Assembly: GCA_012845835.1 (NCBI GenBank)
Contig: JABAKD010000002.1
Location: 2,334,501-2,398,500 of the forward strand
DNA from: Undaria pinnatifida
Lineage: Eukaryota > Sar > Phaeophyceae > Laminariales > Alariaceae
Direction of reading: 5' to 3'
Length of the DNA stretch: 64,000 nt
The stretch's first letter is position 1, and every line of letters begins with the position of its first letter. The notes below the pieces were generated by a model. The model searched no databases. It had not been told where the DNA came from and was given only the letters and a program-made list of their open reading frames with translations. Below are positions 23,501-64,000 of the stretch, one piece after another. Position numbers and translations under genes: made by a program.

Positions 23501-25045
23501 ACAGCATGCAACGGCAGCAGCCGTGCTCCAAGTTCTCGCCTGCCAGTAGTCGCGGCGGTATACGTGTGTGTGTCGGGGGGGGGGGGGGTGACAGCAGCAG
23601 GAGATCGAACCGCGACAATATTTTCAAGTCCCATGCAGCAATAAAACACACATCGTCGGGCCTAATACCAGGGATACGAAGCATATATACAGCAGTACCA
23701 GAAAAGGCGGTAGCTCCTGAATGCAAAAACATTGGAACTCCTGTGTTCGGCACATACCACGGCGGTGGAGACTTTTTTTCTGGGGCTCCACACTTTGGAG
23801 CAGCTCTAGACCCTGAACCAAAAAACTGACCTGGAGCAAACTAAAAAAGTGGAAACCCGAAGGAAAAAAAAAAGCATGGCCTAAGTATACAGAAAAGGAC
23901 AGCGCCAAACAAGAACGGCATTCCAACCATGTAGGGTTAAGGAGTCCCGTCATTCACAAAATACTTTCGCTAAAAAGCGGTATACCTCTTAATGTATACC
24001 TTAATGCCTCTATTGTACATGACATAAAAGACGCGTCGTTCCTCCTTTTCCACTAGCGACGCCCCGGGATATCAAGTTAACCACGCCCGGAGGCGACCTA
24101 ATAGCAGCAGCTGCCGATCACCCCCGGGTCCTCGACGACAACCATCACATGATGACATGATTGGAGCTGCAGTTTTCGGTGACGATGGCTCCGTTGTTTC
24201 CCGTGCTTGCGAGGGTGTCGACTACCCCGTCGATAAGCGCTTCCATCGCTGACGGTGAGTGCGGGCTATGATACATGCTACTGTGCTCTGTCCTCTGCTT
24301 TGCTCTACTGCTGTACTGCCGTACGAGTGCGATATGGGTACAGGTTGAAGAGTAAGTCTGCCGCTTGATGTTGGACTACGCGTGCAGGAGGTAGGTGCTG
24401 CTGCCCCGAAGGGGGAACCTTGTACTGGGTATCGGATATGTATATGTAAAAATATGATCTTCGTTGTTTTTTGGCTCGCATCTCTCCGGCGGCCGAGGGT
24501 CGTTTCTCGAACTTTCGGCCGCGGGGCAAGCTAGCCTGCCATGGGTACATTATGAAGCGTGTCTGGATCTCGGCCGAGCTCCGTGGCGGTGCTCGGCGCG
24601 TTAAACGTCGCTGAGCTGGCTCTATAAGGCACGGGATTGCCTTCCACCTTCCTGAGACGAGCAGGTCATTTGGAACATCCAAAATTGTTTTACAAATTTT
24701 GATATTTTGATAAACTTTCACGATTTTTTGTTCTTCGTCATTTTGTTTGTAAAAAAGTGGCCCGCTACCCTCGAACACTCAACTAACTTCAGCAGCAGCA
24801 GCAGCTCAGCAGCAGTAGCAGCAACCACCCGGACTTAATTAACCTCAGCAGCAGCACAACAGCAACAGTAGCAGCAACATACAGTAGTAGCAGCAGTACA
24901 CATGTGGAACGCCATGTCTGTTGCACCAAGCTCTTCGAGGACTCTCACACCGACCACATACGTGACTACAAAACTGCCTTCCTCTTTTCGTCTACCTGGG
25001 CGGTGTTTGTTGTGGTAGGTTTATGTTTTCGTACCTAGCGTAGTT
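23501..25045. other. Intergenic with CAG-rich and dispersed repeats
   Basis: No gene is recognised. About 24417-24600 is the second copy of the repeat seen at 20930-21110. An AGC/CAG-rich stretch lies at 24785-24900. Confidence 0.45.
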
Positions 25046-25059
25046 GCTGTGGTGCAGTC

Positions 25060-25670
25060 GCATCCTCTCGCGCCGTCTCAGCAGCAGGTAGTCGAACCGT
25101 GCAAGATCAACAGAGTCAAGCCCATACGAGCGCCCGTCTGGCTGTGCAGACCCACACAACCACCCGTCGCGGCGAGCACCTTGCACCGGGCACGGCCCAC
25201 ACCGCGCGACTGTCTGGTTGCGTTTTTTGCTTTGTTCGTAAAAAATGGCCCGCTACCCGCTACCCTCGAACATACCGGCTATGAGTAGACACAACTCTAC
25301 ATTTCATAGAAACATGCCAGGAAACGTGAGACTTGCAAAAGCCGAGGATTTTCCTCGGCGAAATTATATTCGTTCTCATTTTCGCTTGAACCTCTGCAGC
25401 ACCAGCAGTAGTCGCAGCACCAGCGACAGTAACAGCAAAGCAGGACAGCAGCACCGTCTCAGCAGCAGGTAATCGCACCGTGCAAGATCAACACAGCCAG
25501 GCCCATACGAGCGCCCGTCTGACCATGCAGACCCACACAACCCCCTGTCTCGGCGAGCACCTGGCACCGGGCACGGCCAACACTGTCCGACTGCCTGGCT
25601 GCTTTTTTTGTTTTGTTCGTGAGAAATGGCCCGCTGCCCGCTACCGTCGAACATGCCGCCTGTGAGTGGG
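25060..25670. repeat. Direct duplication, two units of about 210 bp
   Basis: Stretches 25069-25285 and 25462-25669 share, in order, CGTCTCAGCAGCAGGTA, CCGTGCAAGATCAACA, CCCATACGAGCGCCCGTCTG, GGCGAGCACCT and AAATGGCCCGCT. A third copy of the last portion lies near 24735-24775. Between the two units is unrelated sequence of about 175 bp. Confidence 0.8.
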
Positions 25671-27628
25671 GTCGGCTCTATCTGTATATATAAAACGCAA
25701 ATCTGTTGTCGGTGGTGTCGGTCTGTGTCGTTGTTGTCGTTAATGTTGTCGTAGTGTGCCGACTTTTTATTAATTTCGGATTAGTGTGGGGTTTGGGGGC
25801 GCGCCGCCCTGAGCCGTTTTCTTGGGCCGTTTCGGCCCCGGATCTCGACGTGGGTGCGTGGGGATGGGTGCAGACAAGGGTAAACCGGCGCTCTGCCGCT
25901 CGTCGAGGCAGGAGCGAAAGCGTCTGTGGGCGTGGATGACCCGGTGTGTTTTTTTTTCTCTTGAGGGATAACTACACGTGTCCGAATGCAAGGACCGTTT
26001 TTACTTCAACAAAAACACATCCCGGTATTGTATTTCCGGACAGAGCGGATGCCAGCAGGAGGCGGCTGGGAGGTAAGAGGCCGGGAGCAGCCGAGTGTTG
26101 GAACGAGCGCCACAAGGCACGGCTTGCATCTATCCACGCGGGAGACGGGTCTCACAGGAACATAGAGCGCGGAAAGCTTGGAAGATGGCGCCGAGCGCGG
26201 CGAGGGTGGCATGCATCGCGAGCGCAGCATGCACGCGAGTCTCGACCAGGCCAACAAACAATTTGGGCAGAGTGGAACCATGGGTAGGGTTCAAGGATAT
26301 ATAACTCGTTACTACAATAGCGATAGCCAGACTCAGGTATATACACGGTGCTGCTGTGGCCAAAATCGGGTACAGTTCTATTTCAGCGTTCGCCACGCGC
26401 CCTGGACGCCATCTGATTGGCTGGGTGGATCGGTTCTAGGTCTGTTGCTATTATCGTACACACATATCATACACACATACATTCCTGACCACATGCATCA
26501 TGTAGTGGCGGGTTCAGGCGGGAACACTAGTCTATCGATCTAGCTCTACTTTCTACGGGGATAAACGAGGACTACATCATTAACGGTTTCGGTTCCCCTC
26601 AAACACAGTACCAAAGCGTTGAACACTACCTCCAACTCATGGAATATCCTACTACGTATGCCGCACATACCGAACTTGTTGCCACCAAGTAATTAATTAT
26701 TGTAAAACATCCAAGAGCGACTGACATTGGCTGGTCGACCCTATCCATTGCCACCAAGTAAGTGCAAACACATGTGACGTATTATTATAAAAATGTGACA
26801 TATTATATAGCAAGGAGCACTATTGCTCCACGTACGGTACACAACATCCCCTGACCACCAATAATTCGTTTGCGCGTACATCAGTACAACGTGCACCCAC
26901 CGCCATCACACTCTTCCCGCTGAGTACTGCTCTTTCTTTGGAGCAATGCACTGGCTCATGCCACACGTTTTCTCTAAGAAGAGCAGTAAGGTCCATCTAT
27001 GTGAGTACGCGTAACACCATTATAGGTGGAAATATATATATACATATACGTGTGTTACCTGTGCCTCCCGTTTCGCCTAGCGACGCCCCCGGGATTTCAC
27101 GTTACCCGCATCCCGAAGGGGAACATTGTACGACGATATCACATATAAATACAACAAATTATGTGAAGCGGACAGAGGTTCACGATTGACGGCAGGTGCA
27201 AACTGGCGACTTCGATAATGCCACGAGTCCCGCCGCCATGCTCCAGGAAAACAACTCGGACGCCACATGCATGAGTATACCGTATGCGTCTGGTAGCTTT
27301 CTGCAAGCACTTGCGGTGTACATGGCTGTTACTACCCCTGCTACTGCTTCTGCAGCTGCTGCTGCTGCTGCTGCTTCTACGAGTACAGAGTGCGAGCACC
27401 GAGTTTTTTTTTCTCTGAAAACAGAAAGAAAATATCTACCACATGACCAGGTACGCTGCTGTTCGTTCGTTTGCTGGTCTGCCCCCGTGTTATCCATAGG
27501 CACCCAGTATCGCAGATTGACTACTGCAGGTACTGAAGTCGTTATTGACAATTACTAGTATTAGTGATAACGAAGCGGTACTATCTATTTGGTAAAGAAT
27601 AGGACCAGGACAAGGTATCCACAATCCA
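25671..27628. other. Intergenic, no gene recognised
   Basis: No protein family or RNA gene could be named. The reverse copy of the GCATGTGGCGTCCGAG repeat lies at about 27160-27330. A GCT-repeat stretch is at 27340-27380. Confidence 0.45.
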
Positions 27629-30600
27629 CAATGCAAACTGCAGGTTTCCACAGGAAACCGGCGTTTGTGCGGCGGATTGACTTCGAGTAACGGAATACCA
27701 GTAGTATTTTGTATTGGGCCGACGAGCGAGCACGCCGCATGCGGCCAGTACCCACTCGGCTTTGGGCAGAGGAGACATCCAGCCACGAGTACGTACGAGC
27801 AGACGACGGAGAGAGCTGGCTCCTCATTCGTAACTCGTCCCGTGATCGAGTTAGAAAAATTCGTTTCGTGTGGTAGACGCCAGTGAGATCAGCCAATCGA
27901 CCGACTACCATGGACAACACGTCGGGTTTTGCCGAGGAGCACATTGGCGTAGGCGGCGGCCCAATGGGCCGCCCCGCTGCCTGGGTTGTTTCCGGACGAA
28001 GGCCCTGGGCCGTCGCCCTCTCCCGCTACGCGGACTGGGGGGGGGGGAACGCCGCCCCGCCCGAGGCTAGCGCGCCGCCGCCTACATCAATGTTCCCCTC
28101 AGCAAAACCCGAGTTGTTGTCCATGGTAGTCGATCGATTGGCTGATATCAATAGCGTATACCACACGAAACGAATTTTAGGTGGCAGGATCGAAACAGTG
28201 GCCGTCGGAGCCCCGGCGAGGGGAGACGCGCCGGCCACGCGCAGCCAACCATACGTTCGCGCCGGCCGTATCGCGGACGAGTAGCGGGTCAGCACGCGCG
28301 CGGCTTCCTGATGGGGAGTCGAGTCGCGACGTCGACCCTCGAACGAACGCATGATAGACAACTGGCACACAGAAAGAGAAAACCTCGGTAAGGAAAACCT
28401 CAAACCCGCGCAGAAAACAAGCAGTGCTGTACAAGCTAGCCGACATCGGCACCAATTTGGCGAGACAATACAGCGGGGCGGTGGGCGACGTAGCCAGAGC
28501 GTTGGGCGGATCGCTGGTGCCCCCACCAGTAGACGCCGCTCACATTCAGCGATATTTCGGCGACGTAAAAGGTTTTGGTGCCATTGACGAACTGGTCACG
28601 ATCGTAACCAATGGGGTTCCGGTGAAGGCAGCGCCCCGCGGGTCAGGTGTGGACCGCGTCCTGCAGTACGGCAGCCACCGAAGCGCGGCTGAGCACTTAC
28701 CTGCGATTTGGAGAAAGCTAAGCGAAGACGTAAGACGTCAGAAATGCATACCAGGTAGTAATAAGGAATCAGCTGCGCAAGAGATTCCGAACGCACGCGT
28801 GTCTCCGCTGGGGGCGGCGGTCACACACAAGGTTCGCATAATCAATGACTCCTCCTTCGAGGTGCAGAACAAAGCCACGAAATACGGTCTGAACGCAGAC
28901 ACTGACCCGGACAGCGTCCCTCAGTGTTTGTGCGCAGAAGCACTACCAAAACTCCTCGCGGAGTTGGTCAGCCTGAGAATAAAATTCCCTACTAAGCGCA
29001 TATTAATGAGCAAGGCCGATGTGTCCGACGCCTTCCGGAACGTGAGAATCGACCCCGACGAGGCCCACAACTTCTGCTACATGGTAGGGGAGTTGATCGT
29101 CATCGATTTTCGTTTGACGTTCGGGTGGTCAGGGTCTCCAGGTTTCTGGGGCGTGATGTCGGCCGCCGCAGAACACGCTCACTGTAACACCACACTAGCA
29201 TCGGCCCAGATTTTGGGCGAAGGAGCGGACATGATGGCACACGTTAAGGTGGTCGACCGTTGGGAAGAGTAAATCCAACGACCGTACCGGCCGATGCCCA
29301 AATCAAAGAGCACCCTTGGGCGGGGTAGCAGATCCCTTCTTCGCCACTGTGTACGTAGATGGTCAACTACTAGTCAGGGTGCAGCATTCCGACGACGGCA
29401 CGACCGCGCTAACCGCTTCGGCCTCGCTTGCCTCCGACCATGTGCGATTGTTCGGACCAGGAGAGGCGGGGGTTCCACCGATCCTAGCGCCTAGAAACAG
29501 CACAGACTGGGACACCACAATCGACGCCCTGGGTTATACTATCAACTCGCATGCGATGATAATCTCCCCGACGCGTGAAAAAATCGTTACGATTAAAAGC
29601 ATGTTGGCTGATCACTGGTCCACAAGCAGACGACACGCCAAGGCGAGGAACGTTCTTAGTATGGCGGAAAAACTCTGGAACCTGACATACGTCTTCCGCG
29701 CCGGCCGATATTTCGTTCGAAGACTCTTAAGACTTACCGGGCTACACGACCAGCGAGATCCCAGAAACCAGAATGTTGTGAGTTTAGGTGCACAATTCCA
29801 CGCCGACCTTCTATTCTGCAAGTGGGCGATAAACTGCAAACTCCTACAAGCAGGAGAGGCAGTTAGTGCGCCCTGTTACACCGCGTTGCAGCGCCCAACT
29901 ATAAGGCACTACCTATTCGACGCCAGCTTCCACGCGGTCGGCGGGTATTGCGTCGAGAGGAAGGTTTTCTGGAGATACGACCTACCACCCGAACGACTGA
30001 GATAAAAGAAAAGGCCGAGCGACGCGAAACCTGCACCGTCACGATAAACTTGCTAGAGTTGCTGGGGATGGTAGTGACAGGCTGGGTGATGCTCGAACTG
30101 GTGGGGGGCAGTCCCAAGTCGGTGGGAGACCCGAATTGCGCTGCGCGGTGATAACGTGGGTGCCGTCACGTGGGTAAGTAAGTGCGGCGGAGCAAAGGAC
30201 AAAAGGGCGTGTTTTGCTCATGATAATGCTCGGTCGCGTTTGCTCATGATGATGATCGGTCGCGTTGAAATCAAAGGCGGCTGGAGCCAAGTCGCCAACC
30301 ATATTCCCGGAGTTAAAAACAATTTGGCAGGGCCTCGAGTAGAACTGGCGGAAAAGGCCAGGGAGCTGACAAACAGTACTCAGTGGGTCGAGCAGGATAT
30401 CGGGAAGCGGGGGCGTAAGATCTGCGAGATTGCCCTGCGGACCAACAATATAATTATGCGGCACGACGCACTTGTGTGGGAAACTCATGGTGACTGGACA
30501 GGACTCGGTTTGACGTGCACGGCGTACCATCGGACCGCCTTGCCACCCCGTTTCCGCCCCCGTTAATTGCATCCCCCCTCCTTCGTCTCGTTTGCCCTTC

Positions 30601-32609
30601 ACTCACCCTTTGGCAGTTTCTACAGGAACGGGGCAGCACAAATCGGAGGATAAGAAGGAGGTGGCGCGCCTGGTGGAGACGCTCGCGCTCGGGTCCGTGG
30701 GGCAGAGCATGCAGAAAAACTACCTGGGAAAATAGAACGTCTGGGTGGCAGAAAGAAAGGCACAGCGTAAGGGGCCCTGCCTCCAATATGACCCCTCCAC
30801 CCGCAACCGGATGTTTTAGGATTTGTTGGAGTTCATGGCTTGTCGGTGTTACGTTCACAACAACCAGCAGTCGACCACAAGGGGGTACCTTGCTGCAATC
30901 AATTTGTTCCATAAAATGCACGCAGGGTGCGAGCTTCCCACGTCGCACTCCATGACCGTCGCCGTTGGAAAAGGGATAGACCGGGCGCACGGGTCGACGC
31001 AGAAATGCGCGCAGGTTAGGTTACCGCTGACCTGGGCCCTCTTGGCACAAGGGAGGCAAGTAGTCACAAGTATGGTAAAAGGGGGAAAGGTCATGTGGTT
31101 GGGCCTCGCGCTGTCGTATTTTTCATCATGCCGTGCTTCCGAGTTGTCGGCGTACGCGAACGGAAAAGTTCACCCCGAGTTTTGTCTGACGCGGAACTGC
31201 CTCACACTTTTCCGAGGGGGAGCCCAGGTCACGGTCGAGAACAGGTCGATCGCGGATTCCGTAAAAGCGCGGTTTGTAGCGTCGAAACCTGACCAGAAGA
31301 GGGAGGGGTGTACGATCACGCGGACGCGAGCGAGTAACGCGGGCGAGCTCGGGGGAGGTTCGGCGGGAGCCTTCGAGCTGTTGCTGGACCTACTCGACGT
31401 GCACCCCCTCCTGGAGGGGGGATCCCCGTTGATGGTGAGGCTTACGCCGCAGGGTTGGAAAGCCTTCACGCGGACGGAAGCGGTAGCAGAGCTGAGACTC
31501 ATGATTGCGAGCAGCGGTAGAAACCCGGCCCAATACGCGTTGCATTACGGAAGAATTGGGGGGGCGACGCAGTTGGCCGCGCAAGGGCTGCCCGAGCAGC
31601 ATATTCAGCGGGCTGGTAGATGAAAGCCGCGTGTATTCATGTCGTACGTGCGCGAGGAAGGGGAAGGGGCAGAATCCGTCTCCGCAGCACTCGCGCAATC
31701 GAGTTAGTACGGGACACGGGTCAGTGGTAGATAGGCAGGTACGATTATGGTCAGGCTGGCCTGATGGTGTGTGATGTCTTCGTTAGCCCCATAGGAGAAG
31801 GAACGGGGCATAGGCGGCGGGTTAGCTTGTCTCTTAAAATCTTCCTGGGGTTTTGTAGGTAGTAAATATTTACGGGGACCTCACGACGGGTCCAGGTGAC
31901 GTCGGCGGGTCGCCACAATTTTCGCAGGCCTTTTTAGCACGTCGGCGAACGCGCCTTGCCTGCAGTAGGAAAAAATACCAATGCGAGAATTCTTGAGCCT
32001 TAACAAACTGCAGGTTTCCGCAGGAAACCGGCGTTTGTGCGGCGGATTGAATTTCGAGTAACGAAATGGTATTTTGTATTGGGCCGAGTAGCGAGCACGG
32101 CGCACGCGACCAGTACCCACTCGGCTTTGGGCAGATGAGACATCCAGCCACGAGTACGTACGAGCAGACGACGGGGAGAGATGGCTCCTCAGTCGTAACT
32201 CGTCAACCATGTAAGAAAAATCCGTTTCGTGTGGGGGACGCCAGTGAGATCAGCCAATCGATCGACTTTCGTACCCGCCCACCCTGTCGCTCAAGAAAGG
32301 GGGGGGGATTAGGTTGCGACAAGTCGGTTGCGACTGTTACGCTGTCGTACAACCAGATAGTAAGTAAAAGTAGAGGGGTTGTGTGATATCTTAGCCCTGC
32401 AGGGAAAGGAACGGGGCATAAGCGGTGGGTTAGCCTAGCCTATCTCTTAAAATCTTCCTGGGGTTTCGTAGCGAGTAAAAAAATACGGGGACCTCACGAT
32501 GGGTCCAGGTGACGTCGGCGGGTCGCCACAATTTTCGCAGGCCCTTTTGGCACGTGGGCAAACGTGCCTTGTGTGCAGTATCATAGGAAAAAACACGAGA
32601 ATTCTTGAC
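27629..32609 (+). mobile_element. Tyrosine-recombinase retrotransposon with split direct repeats, broken
   Basis: The plan is A1 (27629-27905), coding body, B1 (31768-31996), A2 (32002-32268), B2 (32382-32609). A1 and A2 share GGTTTCC.CAGGAAACCGGCG and ACTCGGCTTTGGGCAGA. B1 and B2 share ACGGGGACCTCACGA and GGTGACGTCGGCGGGTCGCC. A split A-B / A-B arrangement of direct repeats is the known plan of PAT/Ngaro-type elements of the DIRS order. The body has a reverse transcriptase region (about 28424-29500), an RNase H-like region (about 29880-30250) and a tyrosine recombinase region (about 30823-31623). The element is broken, on the order of four to six breaks. The A pair is roughly nine-tenths alike by eye (not computed), so it is not very recent. 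Confidence 0.8.
27857..28177. repeat. Long inverted repeat (foldback) at left of retrotransposon
   Basis: The left arm (27857-27960) contains TTCGTTTCGTGTGG, ATCAGCCAATCGA and CGACTACCATGGACAAC. The right arm (28070-28177) contains the reverse complements of these in reverse order. The arms are about 105 bp, with a GC-rich loop of roughly 110 bp. Confidence 0.85.
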
Positions 32610-33789
32610 ATGTTTTTTCTTGCATGTACCAGATAGCCAGTACCAACAGTAAGGTGCAGGGTTGTTTCACCGGGTAACACTTTCAGTTCACTAAAACAAA
32701 AAAACAGCAGTTTCAGTCTTCTGATACCGGCATAGACTAGTCTACTGCTATTTATCCTCTGAAGTTGAGAGCACGTATTGCCACGACACTGTACACTCTA
32801 AACCACACCACGTACCAAGCCACGAAGCCTCTCCGAAAGAACAACGTAGATACGACCGTACAAGGTACTGTACTGCATAAGCTATTCGCTGTTCGCCTTT
32901 GGGAAAAACACGGCACCGACCTACCCGACCTACCTCCCTGAGGATAGAAACACGCTCCTCGCAACCCGACCGTGCAGCGGACAGTAGTGCACAAGACAAC
33001 CACGGTAGTCCACTTCGCTGCAGCCGCTGCCGTCGCCATCAGGCCTCTCATAAATCACCAAGCACTGAACATCTATTACTCTGGCATTCTGGCCTGTGGC
33101 GTTTGGTCATGTTGTCATGTTTTCCAAGACGTTTTGACGTTTTCCAAATTCTTTGAAGGTTTCAAGTTTCTTGGAAAGGCCTTGCACATATAGGGAGAAG
33201 GGGATATCAATTCATCTTTCTTTTTCGGATCTTGAAAAAACGGCAAGCCCGACTTCCGGGTAGGGGTCAACCCGAAACATGGAAAAATATCCGAGAATGG
33301 AAGCCTGAAAAATCACCAGCCTCTGTATATATAGATATAAATATTTCAAATCGGTTTTGCTATCCCAAAATGTTCAATCTCGGGTCCAGAAACTGTATTT
33401 TTTTGTAATAAGAGACGGTCGGTCGATGAGGCGGCGTAAAACAAAAAACCAAAAGTCAAGTGTGAGTGTTCGACTACATTTGCGTTGGTGAACACTCTGC
33501 TGCCGGTGCCTGGCAGCTTCCCGAGGCTAAAGCTCTCGCAAACCTAGAGGATCGGCACTCCTGCCACCTCGCACGTACCCGACCCCCCGCAAGCGCGGAA
33601 AAACTGCTGTTGTTTGCGGTGGTACTTGTATCTTTGATCTTTGTCGGGACTCGGTGTGTCGGCACTGGGAAGCGGTCGGGTATCCGATTGCCGTTTTTCC
33701 CGACTACAGGTTGCTGCTACCTGCTGTGGAGGCACTTGTTATTTTTGGGGCAATAGAGCTAGAAGGCCAACAACAGACTCGCCAAGATC
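32610..33789. other. Upstream region of the Na+/H+ exchanger gene
   Basis: No gene is recognised. This stretch should contain the promoter and 5' leader of the exchanger, but I see no convincing core promoter element. A GTG-initiated frame at 33466-33756 has a hydrophobic segment (LLLFAVVLVSLIFVG) but lacks an ATG. Confidence 0.4.
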
Positions 33790-62485
<28,696 letters not shown>

Positions 62486-62609
62486 GTGAGCCGTAAGACC
62501 AAAAGGTATGGGGAGAGGGTTTCGGGCCTTTTGTGCCGGGGCTCGGGGTCACTGGCGGCGGCGGCCCCCCGTGCTTGTCTGCGGTGTTGAGCTTTCGTGC
62601 TGTTTCAAT

Positions 62610-62833
62610 CCGGGCCTTTCACGGGTCGGAATTTCGTTCACGGGCCGGGTCAGGTCAAGGTGACCTGACCCGACCATTGAATTTTTTGGAAAACTTTCTG
62701 ACCCGACCCCTGCCGACCCGTGATACTTCAAAGTATGTGGAATATCTCCTGGCCCGATCCGACTGTACCCGCGAGTTGTTTTAAACATTCTGACCCGACC
62801 CGCGGGCCCGGTCATGACCCGTGAACTGCCCTG
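62610..62833. mobile_element. hAT-like non-autonomous element, GGGTC type, 224 bp
   Basis: Left end CCGGGCCTTTCACGGGTCGG; right end CATGACCCGTGAACTGCCCTG. The flanks GTTTCAAT (62602-62609) and GTTTTGAT (62834-62841) match at six of eight bases, and both differences are transitions. It is the shortest member of the family in the window. Confidence 0.75.
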
Positions 62834-62924
62834 GTTTTGATTTTCCGATTCGAGTCCGGACTGGAATGGTCAGCTACGCTGCGCGAAAAAGAACGTCCTG
62901 TGGTGTTTTTGTCAGTGAGGTATA

Positions 62925-63244
62925 GCCGGTCGCCCCGGTGGCGTATCAGGTTATCCTCGAGCCTGGTGTAGGTCAGTTTCGTGAGTTCGAGTCCTCCCGA
63001 GTGCATACTCGTATATTTTCGTAGGGGCCTTTTCTTGCGCACAAATTGACTTGCGGAAAGCGCGAGGGCGCGAGTTAGCAACAAAACTCGATGGAAAAAA
63101 ATCGACGAGCAGTGGGATTGGTGAACCCTATGACATGTGCGATAAAAGAATGAAGGCAAGAACCGGGGAGGGAGAACGGACGACACCTACCTGTGACCAC
63201 GGCTTTTAGTCCAGAAGCTGGAACGTAGAAGTGTGAAAAAAACT
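62925..63244 (+). mobile_element. tRNA-headed SINE, full-length copy
   Basis: The head GCCGGTCGCCCCGGTGGCG starts with an A-box-like TGGCGTATCAGG and continues to a B-box-like GAGTTCGAGTCC. The body includes TTGCGCACAAATTGACTTGC, GCAAGAACCGGGGA and CCAGAAGCTGGAA, ending in an A-run at 63236-63242. It is in the sense orientation of the exchanger gene. Confidence 0.85.
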
Positions 63245-63419
63245 ATAACGGTAGTGAAAAAGGGTGTATCATAGCATCATGCATAACATACCCCCTACCG
63301 AAGCCTTGTTCGTAGCCACTAATCATGGGGCTGGGAGTTGGGCGACCATAAGTCGCCCACGGTAAGTAGGGGTGATTTCCGCGGGTTGCGAAGGGCAGCA
63401 TCGGCGTGCCCAACGAGCA

Positions 63420-64000
63420 GGCGAGCCTGTGAATGCGGTAACGGGGCTGTGAATGCTGTAACGAGGGTGTCAATGCGGTAACGAGGCTGTCGATGCGGTG
63501 ACGAGGCTGTCGATGCGGTAACGAGGCTGTCGATGCGGTAACGAGGCTGTCGATGCGGTAACGAGTCTGTCGATGCGGTAACGAGTCTGTCGATGCGGTA
63601 ACGAGGCTGCCAATGCGGTAACGAGGCTGTCGATGCGGTAACGAGGCTGCCAATGCGGTAACGAGGCTGTCGATGCGGTAACGAGTCTGTCGATGCGGTA
63701 ACGAGGCTGTCGATTCGGTAACGAGGCTGCCAATGCGGTAACGAGGCTGCCAATGCGGGAACGAGGCTGCCAATACGGTAACGAGTCTGTCGATGCGGTA
63801 ACGAGTCTGTCGATGCGGTAACGAGGCTGCCAATGCGGTAACGAGGTTGCCAATGCGGCAACGAGGCTGTCGATGCGGTAACGAGGCTGCGAATGCGGCA
63901 ACGAGGCTGCCGATGCGGTAACGAGGCTGCGAATGCGGTAACGAGGCTGCGAATGCGGTAACGAGGCTGCCAATGCGGTAACGAGGCTGCCAATGCGGCA
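63420..64000. repeat. 20-bp minisatellite, at least 29 units, open at window end
   Basis: The unit is ACGAGGCTGTCGATGCGGTA, with common variants TGCCAATGCGGTA and AGTCTGTCG. The array reaches the last base of the window. The long frames on the minus strand are 20-residue echoes of it (20 is not divisible by 3). Confidence 0.97.

Noticed and set aside
33466-33756. Hydrophobic frame just upstream of the exchanger as an extra first exon
   Set aside because: It has no ATG start. A splice from about 33653 to 33777 would keep frame, but the acceptor lacks a pyrimidine tract. Not supported without transcripts.
63243-63993. Three overlapping minus-strand frames of 167-224 codons with a repeated Arg-Tyr-Arg-Ile motif
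   Set aside because: A 20-bp minisatellite gives long open frames in all three phases by construction. No start context or family match.
63420-64000. CRISPR-like array
   Set aside because: The 20-bp units are directly adjacent with no unique spacers, and the genome is eukaryotic.

Overview
The window reads as nuclear DNA of a multicellular stramenopile, most likely a brown alga of the Ectocarpus/Saccharina kind. The reasons are small exons separated by kilobase-scale GT-AG introns, moderately high GC, TTAGGG-type telomere-like tracts, a very heavy load of minisatellites and small transposons, and retroelement proteins of the type common in brown algae. This is inference; no database was searched. 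Gene density is very low: I can support only two host genes.

Gene 1 (minus strand, exons between 17905 and 12553) is a TadA-type tRNA adenosine deaminase in four exons. All three introns fall in phase 0. The catalytic HAE and PCxxC motifs sit in separate exons, and a complete bacterial-type C-terminus ends at a stop. A long, low-complexity N-terminal extension makes a plastid TadA plausible.

Gene 2 (plus strand, 33790 to at least 62485) is a CPA1 Na+/H+ exchanger resembling plant SOS1/NHX7. I can place twelve exons whose phases all agree and which sum to exactly 516 codons. The gene continues beyond the right edge. Its introns hold most of the transposons and satellites of the right half.

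The rest is repeats. 1-12 kb: a hAT-like element built of GGGTACCC words (1903-2884), a small inverted-repeat MITE, and the fossil of a Ty3/Gypsy-like element (about 6.1-8.8 kb). 12.5-18 kb: TadA, with a second hAT-like element (13200-14507) inside intron 3. 18-27 kb: G-tract satellites, a six-unit tandem array of an 85-90 bp TTAA-bounded element, and several two-copy dispersed repeats. 27.6-32.6 kb: a broken tyrosine-recombinase retrotransposon with split direct repeats (PAT/Ngaro-like plan). 33.8-64 kb: the exchanger gene, its introns filled with a degraded LINE, a tRNA-headed SINE family, more hAT-like GGGTC elements, satellites in opposite orientation, and long microsatellites.

The most unusual signal is a set of hAT-like non-autonomous elements. 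They have CAGGG/TAGGG ends and 8-bp target duplications, and their interiors are expanded arrays of the same short word found in their own terminal repeats. A second is a minimal TTAA-bounded element for which related empty sites can be seen inside this window.
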